A stretch of 64,000 bases of DNA from Sphingomonas sp. (lineage in GTDB: Bacteria > Pseudomonadota > Alphaproteobacteria > Sphingomonadales > Sphingomonadaceae): the NCBI RefSeq assembly GCF_017744835.1, contig NZ_JAGIAM010000006.1, forward strand, positions 1 through 64,000, written 5' to 3'. The notes beneath the pieces were generated by a model. It was given only the letters and a program-made list of their open reading frames with translations. It was not told the origin of the DNA and ran no database searches. This document shows positions 19,709 through 27,251 of the stretch, in pieces (the first letter of the stretch is position 1; every line of letters starts with the position of its first letter). A program made the position numbers and the translations under genes.

Positions 19709-22700
19709 ATGGCAATTCGATTCAACGCGCGCCGGCGCATCGGCGCGACTGCGTCCTGGACGGTGTTGGGCCTGTTGTTGGCCTGCGGCAGCGAGGCGAT
19801 GGCGCAGACGGCGCCGGCCGCCCCGGAGACCGACGCCGCCGCGCCGCAGACCGAATCCATCGGTGACGAGGATGCGATCGTCGTCGTCGGCAGCCGCGCG
19901 AGCCAGCAGTCCGCGATTGATCGCAAGAAGCGCGCAGCGACCGCTACCGACTCGATCGTCGCCGACGACATCGGCTCCTTCCCCGATCGCAACGTCAACG
20001 AAGCCATCTCACGTATTCCCGGCGTCGCGCTGAACCGAAACGAGTTCGGTGAAGGCGAAGGCGTAGCGGTGCGCGGCAACGGTCCGGCGCTCACGCGTGT
20101 CGAGCTCGACGGCGTCGGTGTTCAAGCAACCAACAGCCTCGCAATCGATGGCCAGAGCAGCCGTGGCGCCGACATGCGCGAGCTTCCCGCAGAGCTGGTC
20201 AAGAGCGTCGACGTGGTCAAGGGCTCGACGGCCGACATGACCGAAGGTTCGATCGGCGGCGGCATCATCATCAAAACGCGTAGCGGTCTCGACTTCAAGA
20301 AGCCCTATTTCTCGCTGAGCGCGGGCGCCGGGCAGAATTCGCTGGGCAAGGACTGGACGCCGAATTTCAACGGCGTCGCGGCGGGCCGATTCTTCGGTGA
20401 TCGGCTGGGCGTGATCGTCAGTGGCAACTATTCGAAGCTGCAGAACAACAGCCACGGCTTTGAGACCACCACGAGCAATAATCGTGGCTATGCCCGTCAA
20501 TACGATTTCGACAATTCGCCTGAAAAGACCTTCAGTTTCAATCCCGACACCGTCGGCACCGACGCCGCGGACGTGGCCTTCGCCAACAGCACGGCGCCCG
20601 GCGGCGGCGCACTGACGCCACGCAAGCTTATCGAGCTGGCTGCAGGTGCGACCAGCAAGGAGCAGTGCTTCCAGATATTCCCTCACCTTGCCACGTCCGC
20701 CAGCGCCGGTGCGCGCAGCCAGCGTATCCTGGAGCAACAGACCTGCCTGAATCAGTGGAACGACTATACGCCGTCGCTGATCCGCAACTTCATGAACACC
20801 CAGACCGACGAACGCTATGCGTTCGACGGGCGGCTCGACTACCGTGTCACCGACGAGTTGACCGTGTATGCCAAGGGTACGATCACCAACCGCAAGGTCC
20901 ACGATCAGAACCGCAGCCGCAATCCGGTCACGCTGTTCAACCCGAACCCCGCCGGCAGCTTCGTCGTCAACGGCACGGGCAATCCGCGCACCCGCACCCT
21001 CTCGCCCAATGTGCCGGCGGGCTATTATCTGTTCGATCCGCAATATGGGCTGAACAACGTCGGCAACGCCGCCGTGCTCGGCAACGTGCTGAACGTCGTA
21101 CCGAACAGCGTCGTCGTGGATGATGCGCACAACGTCACGCAGATGATGGTGACCAACAATTCGGTATCGATCGACCAGATCGAGAACCGGATCGATTCGA
21201 AGACGCGCTATGCGCAGATCGGCACCGAATATCGGGGCGAACGGCTCGAGATCGACGCCATGGCCGGCCTCACCACGGCGGAGACGCGCCGGGGCGACAT
21301 GCGCACCTCGCGTTCCTACACCTATGGCGATGCGCTGTTGACGCTCCAGCCCAACGGCCTGTGGGATATCGATCTGCCGGACAACTACGACGAGACCAAT
21401 CCGGCCAATTTCGTCCAGCCGCGCCCCGCTTCATGCATTTCCGGCGGCGGTACCGATCCGGCCACCTGCGTCGGCCAGGCCGCGGTGGCCGAGGGCCCCA
21501 ATGGCCCGGCGACGCCCCAGTATCTGGTTTCGCAGATGCCGCTGACGACGCCGAGCTTCGGTGTCTCCTATTCGCCGCGCATCGGTGAATCGCGTGAGAA
21601 GATCGCCAAGCTCGACGTGGCGTACAAGACCGACGAGCTGCTTCCGTTCATCACGCGCATCAAGGTGGGCGGGATGTACCGTGACAGCCGCATCCAGCGC
21701 TGGGGCGGCGGTGGCTATACGGCCGTGTCACAGGTCGGCACCTATGGCCAGCCGGGCTATGTTCCGGCGATCATCGTCCCGGTCGCGCAGGTCCGCGGCA
21801 CGCTGCGCGCCTGTCAGCCCACCCCGGGTTCGTCCGCGCCCGGCGGTCTCTCGTGCAACTATGGCTTCGTGCCGAGCACCAACCCGTTGAACATCCGTTC
21901 GGGCGTGGACACGCTCACGCCACAGGAGCTCCAGGATCTCTTCAGCCGGACGCTCGAGAACAGCGATTCGGAATATTTCGGCGATCTGCCCAACCGCGGC
22001 AACCTGCCGCCGGCGTGGCAGGGCATCCGCACCGACGAGCTCTTCGCTGCGCTGGGTGCCTCGCAGTTCCTGAACTTCGATTGTGTGAAGTCATGCATGG
22101 GCAGCGACGGCCAGATGTACGACCAGCCGGTCACGCGGGCCAGCGAGACGACCAAGAACGTCTATGCGATGATGGATTTCGAGCAGCAACTGCCCTGGGG
22201 CCTGCTGTTCAATGGCAATGTGGGCATCCGCGGCGTGTTCCGGAGCGTAAAGTCGTCTGGTCTCCAGACGATCACGGCGAACCGCGTCACCCCCTCGTAC
22301 GATCCGAACAATCCGGACGCCCCGGCCGGCTTCACTACCCAGTCGTTCAGCCAGATCATCAACACCAGCTCGAGCACCAACGATTGGCTGCCCAGCGTCA
22401 ATCTCAATCTCTGGGCATTCGACGAGAAGGTCGTGTTCCGCCTCTTCGGGGGCAAGACGCTCGCCGCGCCCACGCTGGAGAACATGGTCCCGGCCGGCAC
22501 CTGCACGGTGGACGAGCGTTCGGTGGTCGATCCCTCGGGTGAGGACATGTACGGCTGCTCGGGCCGCGTCGGCAATCCGGGGCTCAAGCCGTTCCTGGCC
22601 TGGAACTACAACGCCAGCCTCGAATGGTATCCCAACGCCGATACTATGTTCTCGGTCGCCTACGGCAAGCTCGACGTTAAGGTCGGCAATCCGATCCAGG

Positions 22701-23392
22701 TCACCAAGAGTGCCTTCCCGTTCGCAGGTAGCGACGAGATCGATCCGATCACGGGCCGGCCGCTGTCGGAGATCGAGTTCAACTATCCGACGTGGGATAA
22801 CGGACCGGGCTACAAGCGCGACATCTGGGAGTTCTCGGCCAAGACAGCGTTCACCTTCCTGCCCTGGTTCCTGAAATACACCGGCGCGGACGGCAACATC
22901 TCTATTCTAACCTCCTCGGTGACTTCGGGCCAGCAGGATCCGCTGACCGGCGACTTCATGCTGCCACCCGACGAGTCGAAATATTACATCAACGCCTCGC
23001 TCTGGTATGACGACGGCAAGCTCAACCTGCGCGCCGCCTATCAGAAGCGCAGCGAACGCTTCACCTGCATCACGCCATGCGGTGGCAACAACATCGATAT
23101 CAACTATCCGGGCGAGCAGTGGACCAACGTCCGCCTCGTCGCGCCGGGCTATAATCCGGGCGTGCCGCGGTTCATGGACGGGTCGACTTTCATCGACCTC
23201 AAGGCCTCGTACAACATCACGCGCAACTTCCAGGTCTTCCTGGAGGGCCGTAACGTTACCCGCGAGGCGCAGACGACGTCGACCGGCGACTATGTGCGCT
23301 TCGCCGACGGGACGCCCCGCGTCATGCGCATGACCTACTCGGGCCGCCGGATCATGGGCGGCGTGAAGGTGCAGTTCGGCGGCGGTCGCTAA
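19709..23392 (+). CDS. TonB-dependent receptor, long form
   Basis: A 1227-residue outer-membrane receptor, longer than siderophore receptors (~700). Signal peptide to about residue 33 (AMAQ), TonB-box region DEDAIVVVGSRASQ, plug with SFPDRNVNEAISRIPGV, VRGNGPALTRVELDG and STADMTEGSIGGGIIIKT, then a very long barrel ending in GGVKVQFGGGR. The IGSFPDRNVNEAISRIPGV pattern is that of the Xanthomonas/Caulobacter receptor group often linked to plant-derived carbohydrates. No SusD partner is present, as usual in Proteobacteria. Ligand unknown. An inverted repeat upstream may control it. Confidence 0.93.
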   Translation: MAIRFNARRRIGATASWTVLGLLLACGSEAMAQTAPAAPETDAAAPQTESIGDEDAIVVVGSRASQQSAIDRKKRAATATDSIVADDIGSFPDRNVNEAISRIPGVALNRNEFGEGEGVAVRGNGPALTRVELDGVGVQATNSLAIDGQSSRGADMRELPAELVKSVDVVKGSTADMTEGSIGGGIIIKTRSGLDFKKPYFSLSAGAGQNSLGKDWTPNFNGVAAGRFFGDRLGVIVSGNYSKLQNNSHGFETTTSNNRGYARQYDFDNSPEKTFSFNPDTVGTDAADVAFANSTAPGGGALTPRKLIELAAGATSKEQCFQIFPHLATSASAGARSQRILEQQTCLNQWNDYTPSLIRNFMNTQTDERYAFDGRLDYRVTDELTVYAKGTITNRKVHDQNRSRNPVTLFNPNPAGSFVVNGTGNPRTRTLSPNVPAGYYLFDPQYGLNNVGNAAVLGNVLNVVPNSVVVDDAHNVTQMMVTNNSVSIDQIENRIDSKTRYAQIGTEYRGERLEIDAMAGLTTAETRRGDMRTSRSYTYGDALLTLQPNGLWDIDLPDNYDETNPANFVQPRPASCISGGGTDPATCVGQAAVAEGPNGPATPQYLVSQMPLTTPSFGVSYSPRIGESREKIAKLDVAYKTDELLPFITRIKVGGMYRDSRIQRWGGGGYTAVSQVGTYGQPGYVPAIIVPVAQVRGTLRACQPTPGSSAPGGLSCNYGFVPSTNPLNIRSGVDTLTPQELQDLFSRTLENSDSEYFGDLPNRGNLPPAWQGIRTDELFAALGASQFLNFDCVKSCMGSDGQMYDQPVTRASETTKNVYAMMDFEQQLPWGLLFNGNVGIRGVFRSVKSSGLQTITANRVTPSYDPNNPDAPAGFTTQSFSQIINTSSSTNDWLPSVNLNLWAFDEKVVFRLFGGKTLAAPTLENMVPAGTCTVDERSVVDPSGEDMYGCSGRVGNPGLKPFLAWNYNASLEWYPNADTMFSVAYGKLDVKVGNPIQVTKSAFPFAGSDEIDPITGRPLSEIEFNYPTWDNGPGYKRDIWEFSAKTAFTFLPWFLKYTGADGNISILTSSVTSGQQDPLTGDFMLPPDESKYYINASLWYDDGKLNLRAAYQKRSERFTCITPCGGNNIDINYPGEQWTNVRLVAPGYNPGVPRFMDGSTFIDLKASYNITRNFQVFLEGRNVTREAQTTSTGDYVRFADGTPRVMRMTYSGRRIMGGVKVQFGGGR

Positions 23393-23411
23393 GCGGCCGA
23401 CTGCATGAAGG

Positions 23412-23431
23412 CCGGGCGGTTCGCCGCCCGG
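23412..23431 (+). terminator. Stable TTCG-loop hairpin after the TonB receptor gene
   Basis: CCGGGCGG and CCGCCCGG enclose a TTCG tetraloop, 20 bases after the receptor stop. There is no T run, so it may protect the 3' end or assist termination rather than act as a classic terminator. Confidence 0.5.
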
Positions 23432-23529
23432 ACCCCGAGGATGGCGCGCCGGAGGGGCGGGGTGTAGAGCATGGGGCTCGAAGGCCCGCCGCTCCGGCGC
23501 GATCCTTTTGTCGACAGGGAGGCGTACCG

Positions 23530-23925
23530 ATGCATCGCAGCCTGTTCTTTCTCCCGCTTCTTGCCGCCGCGACCGGGTGCGCCACGCCGCCCGAGACCGC
23601 CTCTGCCTCCCGGACGGGGGATTCGTGCTTCTGGGCATCGCAGGTCCGCGGCTTCAGCGACGCCGGGCGCAATCGCGCGCTGGTGCGCGTCGGCGCGCGC
23701 GACATGTGGGAGCTCACGGTCTCGCCGGGCTGCCCCGGCATCGACTGGGCGATGCGGATCGGCATCCGCGCGCGCGGCGGCGAGCGGATCTGCACCGGCC
23801 GGCCGGCGGAACTGCTCGTTCCCAACGCCAGTGGTCGCGGCATGCAGCGCTGCCTGGTGACCAACGTCCGCAGGCTCTCGCCCGAGGAAGCCGCGGCAGC
23901 GCGCGGGCAGACGCCCGACCGGTAG
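23530..23925 (+). CDS. DUF6491-like lipoprotein
   Basis: A 131-residue protein with a lipoprotein signal: hydrophobic LFFLPLLAAATGC with the lipobox cysteine at residue 17. The mature part has four further cysteines (DSCFW, SPGCPG, RICTG, RCLV), probably two disulfides, and the VRGFSDAGRNRALVRVG pattern of DUF6491 periplasmic lipoproteins. The function of that family is unknown. GGGAGG precedes the start. It is the first of three closely spaced plus-strand genes. Confidence 0.72.
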   Translation: MHRSLFFLPLLAAATGCATPPETASASRTGDSCFWASQVRGFSDAGRNRALVRVGARDMWELTVSPGCPGIDWAMRIGIRARGGERICTGRPAELLVPNASGRGMQRCLVTNVRRLSPEEAAAARGQTPDR

Positions 23926-23928
23926 CGC

Positions 23929-24690
23929 ATGGGTGGGCTGGAAGTCCTGTCGCTCGAGGCCGGCGCCGGCGCGGCGCGGGCGCTGCTCGATCGCTCGGTG
24001 ACGGGCGCGGTGGAAGTCCCGCGGCCACCGCTCGACTCGCTGCCCTATCGCGACTTCGTGCGCGCGCTGCTGGGGCGGCAGGGATTCAGGCTGGACTTCA
24101 ACCGCCTTGCGCCCGACGCGGCGCTGGCAATGGTCTCCGACCAGCTGCTGGGCCCCGGGGCGTTCGCGCGCGAGCGGGAGCTGCTTGCCGAAGACATTTC
24201 GGCGCTGGCGGATTTCGCGGGCGCGTTGGTTGGGGCGCGGGCCTCGGTCTCGGTACGCACCTTCTTCGCGCCGGGCGATCTGGTGTGGCACCTCGATCGC
24301 GTGAACGACGCGGCCGCCTTCCGCCTGCTCTGGCCGCTCGGCCGGCCGGCGGGGATGCGCGTGACTCCGTCGGACAACATCGATGTGGGGCTCCACCGGG
24401 CCTATATGCGGCGCGAATATCCTTTGCTTTGCCAGCTCGACACGCGCGTGATGCGCTCGGGCGCGACGGTCGAGGCGTTGTGGGCGCACCGGCCCGAGCA
24501 GCTCGCTGCGATGACCAGCGGGCGTTTCCCCTTCGTGCGCGACCCGGCGGAGGAATATGAAGTCACGCCGGGCGCGGCGAGCATCCATCGGGTGGAGACG
24601 CCGACGCAGCCCGGAACCTACCACCGCTCCTCATGGGGCAATCGCCATGCGCCGGGGCTGCAGGTGGTGATCACGGCGACTGCGGACTGA
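23929..24690 (+). CDS. Uncharacterised protein, possible 2-oxoglutarate/Fe(II)-type fold
   Basis: A 253-residue protein without signal peptide that I cannot assign firmly. Residues ~115-125 read GDLVWHLDRVNDAAAFRLLW, an H-x-D inside a strand as in cupin-fold iron oxygenases and DUF1826 proteins, and a candidate distal histidine is in GTYHRSSWGNRHAPG near the C-terminus. The first 110 residues are helical. It begins 3 bases after the lipoprotein gene and its stop overlaps the start of the next gene by one base (TGATG), so the three form an operon. Confidence 0.65.
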   Translation: MGGLEVLSLEAGAGAARALLDRSVTGAVEVPRPPLDSLPYRDFVRALLGRQGFRLDFNRLAPDAALAMVSDQLLGPGAFARERELLAEDISALADFAGALVGARASVSVRTFFAPGDLVWHLDRVNDAAAFRLLWPLGRPAGMRVTPSDNIDVGLHRAYMRREYPLLCQLDTRVMRSGATVEALWAHRPEQLAAMTSGRFPFVRDPAEEYEVTPGAASIHRVETPTQPGTYHRSSWGNRHAPGLQVVITATAD

Positions 24691-25616
24691 TGCGGCTGCG
24701 GCGGCTGGGACGGACGGGGCTAGCGGTCTCCGAATGCTGCTTCGGCACCGCCGCGCTGCGGAGCGCGCCACGAGCGGGGGCCGGGGCGGCACTGGCGCGG
24801 GCGATAGGGCTGGGCGTGAACGCAATCGAGCTCGACGCCGGCGACGGCGATGCCGTGGACCTGGTTGGCGAGGTGCTGCGGCGCGAGCGCGCGGGCCACC
24901 GCGTCCATGTCTTCGCACGGGTGTCGTCGCCGGTCCGCTTCGACCTGCCCTCGCCGCACGTGCCCGCGGACCAGGCCTATCCGGGTCGCCACATCCGCGC
25001 CGAGACCGAAGCGCTGCTCGCGCGCCTGGGTGTCGAACGGCTGGCGCTCCAGCAGCTCCACGCCTGGTGCCCCGAATGGCTGCACGAGGGTGACTGGCGC
25101 GAGACGCTCGAGGCGCTGCGCGGTGAGGGAAAAATCGCAGGGGTCGGGCTGTCGCTCTTCGACCATGACGTGCACGCGGGGTTGGAGGCAGTAGCCTCGG
25201 GTGCGGTGGACTCGGTGCAGGTGATGGTCAATCTGTTCGACCAAGGCGCCGCGGCCACGCTCCTGCCGCTCTGCCAGCGCCACGATGTCGGCGTGATCGC
25301 GCGCGCGCCGCTCTATTACGGCGCACTCACCGATGCCGGGGGGCTGGGCCGCTTCGCGTATGACGACTGGCGCGGCACCTATTTCTACCCGGCGCACCGG
25401 CATGAGACCGAAGCGCGTGTGGCGCAGCTTCGCGGCGAAGGCGCGTCGGTAAGCGAACTTGCCTTGCGTTTCGCGCTCTCGCACCCGGCCGTGTCGACGG
25501 TCGCGGTGGGCATGCGCGATACGGCGCAGGTCGAGGCCAATGTGCAGGCGCTGGGGCGCGGACCTCTCGATGCGGGAACCCGCGCATCGCTCGTCACTCA
25601 CAAGTGGCTGTGCTGA
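24690..25616 (+). CDS. Aldo/keto reductase-like protein with altered catalytic residues
   Basis: A 308-residue TIM-barrel protein. MRLRRLGRTGLAVSECCFGT is the classic family N-terminus, LALQQLHAWCP holds the substrate-site His, and GKIAGVGLSLFDHD plus SVSELALRFALSHPAVSTVAVGM form the C-terminal NADPH-binding part. The usual DTAxxYG is replaced by ELDAGDGDAVD and the usual catalytic Lys strand by VHVFARV, so both the catalytic Tyr and Lys appear missing. It may bind a nucleotide without normal reductase chemistry. Translationally coupled to the unknown protein before it. Confidence 0.85.
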   Translation: MRLRRLGRTGLAVSECCFGTAALRSAPRAGAGAALARAIGLGVNAIELDAGDGDAVDLVGEVLRRERAGHRVHVFARVSSPVRFDLPSPHVPADQAYPGRHIRAETEALLARLGVERLALQQLHAWCPEWLHEGDWRETLEALRGEGKIAGVGLSLFDHDVHAGLEAVASGAVDSVQVMVNLFDQGAAATLLPLCQRHDVGVIARAPLYYGALTDAGGLGRFAYDDWRGTYFYPAHRHETEARVAQLRGEGASVSELALRFALSHPAVSTVAVGMRDTAQVEANVQALGRGPLDAGTRASLVTHKWLC

Positions 25617-25724
25617 TCCGACGGTTTTTCGCGTCAGATAGCATTGCTCCCGGGCGGAGGCCTGCTAGGAACCCTTTGAGCGAAGGGGATATTGCCGATC
25701 GGGCAGGGGAGAAACCAGCGCGCA

Positions 25725-25895
25725 ATGGAAGACTTGTTACTCGACAACGATATAAGGTCCGGGATCGCATACGGGCTTATCGCAATCATCGTAATGGCAG
25801 TCGTGGCTGGGGCGCTCGTGTATCGCCGCCGCGCCAAATGGCGTAAGCTGCGGCTTGCCGGAGACGCACGCGCCAAGCATCCGCCGCGCCGTTAG
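25725..25895 (+). CDS. Small single-pass membrane protein
   Basis: A 56-residue protein starting MEDLLLDNDI. One hydrophobic helix spans about residues 14-33 and is followed by a highly basic tail (YRRRAKWRKLRLAG...PPRR), so the C-terminus should face the cytoplasm. GGGGAGAAA lies 11 bases before the ATG, better than for an upstream in-frame ATG at 25692. No family is recognised. Confidence 0.58.
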   Translation: MEDLLLDNDIRSGIAYGLIAIIVMAVVAGALVYRRRAKWRKLRLAGDARAKHPPRR

Positions 25896-25947
25896 CCGGC
25901 AACGGGCCTCAGTTTGCCTGGCGCGCGCCGGGCGAACTCGGCCTAGG

Positions 25948-27234
25948 TCAGGCAGTTACCGTCCTGGCATTGACGACGACATCCTCGAAACGCAGCCCGC
26001 TCACCCCGGAAGCCGCGAGCTTTCCGTCGCGCAGCGTCACGTCGATATCCTGCAGCAGGATGTCGCTGATCGTCGTCTGTCCGGGATTGGGGCTGATCAT
26101 GCCGAACGCCCCGAAACGGCCCCTGATGCCGATGAGCCGCACGCCGCGCACCACCGACTGCGGCGGCGCCGCGCCGCGCAGGTCCTTGTACTGGCTCCAC
26201 GGCTGGATCGCGAGGATCGTCCCGCCCTCGCTGTCGAGCGTGATGTTGCGGATCGTGATGTCCTCATAGCGCTGCGGCGTATCGGGACGCAGCTTGAGCC
26301 GCGTGAGGACCATGTCGCCGGTCACGCGGCAGTCCTCGATCACCACGTCGCGGATGATCGTCGCCTCGCTGCCGCACGAAAAGGCCTGGTGCCCGCGCCG
26401 GAAGTGGCAGTTGCGCACGCGGATGGTCTCGACCGGCGGGCTCGACTTGTCCTGGAGCGCGAAGGGCCCCTTGGAGCCCTTGGCGGCGATGCAGTCGTCG
26501 GTGACCGAGAACGTGCAGGAATCGATCGTCACTCTGCGGCAGCTGTCGAGATCGATCCCGTCCGAGCTGGGCGCCTGCTTGTAGTCGTCGGGCACCTCGA
26601 AGCGCGCACCGCGGACCAGCACGTCCTCGCAGTCATAGAGGTGGAGGTTCCAGAACTGCGAGTCCTTGAAGGTCACGCCCTCGATCGTCACGCCGCGCGA
26701 ATTCTCGATCAGCGCGAGCCGGGCGCGGGGAAGGCCGATGTTGGGGAATTCGCCGGGAACGGGCGCGGCGTTGCGGCGCTTCCAGAATTCGTCCCAGATC
26801 GGCCGGCCGGCGCCGTCGAGCGTGCCGGGGCCGCTGATCCGAAGCCCGTGGCAGCCCTTGGCATTGATCAGCGCAGGCGTGAAGGCTTCCTCGAAATGCC
26901 CCTCGATCCGCGTCCGCTGGCGCGGGAAATGCGCCATGTCGGTGGTGCAGCGAAGCACCGCCCCCTGCTCGAAGCGCAGGTGCACGCCGGGCTTGAGGAA
27001 CAGCGCGCCGCTGACGAACACGCCCTTGGGCACCACCACCGTGCCACCGCCGTGTGCAGCGAGACGATCGATCGCCCCCTGGATCGCGCGGGTGTTGACC
27101 GTCGCGCCATCGGCACGCGCGCCGAAATCGGTGATCCGCGCCTCGCGGGGGCGGGTGGCCCGCGCCGTGGTGGCGAGGAAGGGCAGCGCGAGTGCCGATA
27201 GCGTGAACCGGCGGCGGGTCTGGCGTGCGGGCAT
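25948..27234 (-). CDS. Glycoside hydrolase family 28 enzyme (polygalacturonase type)
   Basis: A 428-residue exported right-handed beta-helix enzyme that should hydrolyse galacturonan or rhamnogalacturonan. The N-terminus, TRRRFTLSALALPFLATTARA, has a twin-arginine pattern, suggesting Tat export. Catalytic GH28 motifs are SSDGIDLDSC (first Asp), VTDDCIAAK (the Asp pair), RRGHQAFSCGSE (His region; GHG reads GHQ) and TRLKLR (RIK-like). The start at 27234 has AAAGGA upstream. It follows the GH106-type gene by 17 bases on the same strand, so both should act on one substrate. Confidence 0.88.
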   Translation of the reverse strand: MPARQTRRRFTLSALALPFLATTARATRPREARITDFGARADGATVNTRAIQGAIDRLAAHGGGTVVVPKGVFVSGALFLKPGVHLRFEQGAVLRCTTDMAHFPRQRTRIEGHFEEAFTPALINAKGCHGLRISGPGTLDGAGRPIWDEFWKRRNAAPVPGEFPNIGLPRARLALIENSRGVTIEGVTFKDSQFWNLHLYDCEDVLVRGARFEVPDDYKQAPSSDGIDLDSCRRVTIDSCTFSVTDDCIAAKGSKGPFALQDKSSPPVETIRVRNCHFRRGHQAFSCGSEATIIRDVVIEDCRVTGDMVLTRLKLRPDTPQRYEDITIRNITLDSEGGTILAIQPWSQYKDLRGAAPPQSVVRGVRLIGIRGRFGAFGMISPNPGQTTISDILLQDIDVTLRDGKLAASGVSGLRFEDVVVNARTVTA

Positions 27235-27251
27235 GGCGTGTCCTTTCGGGT

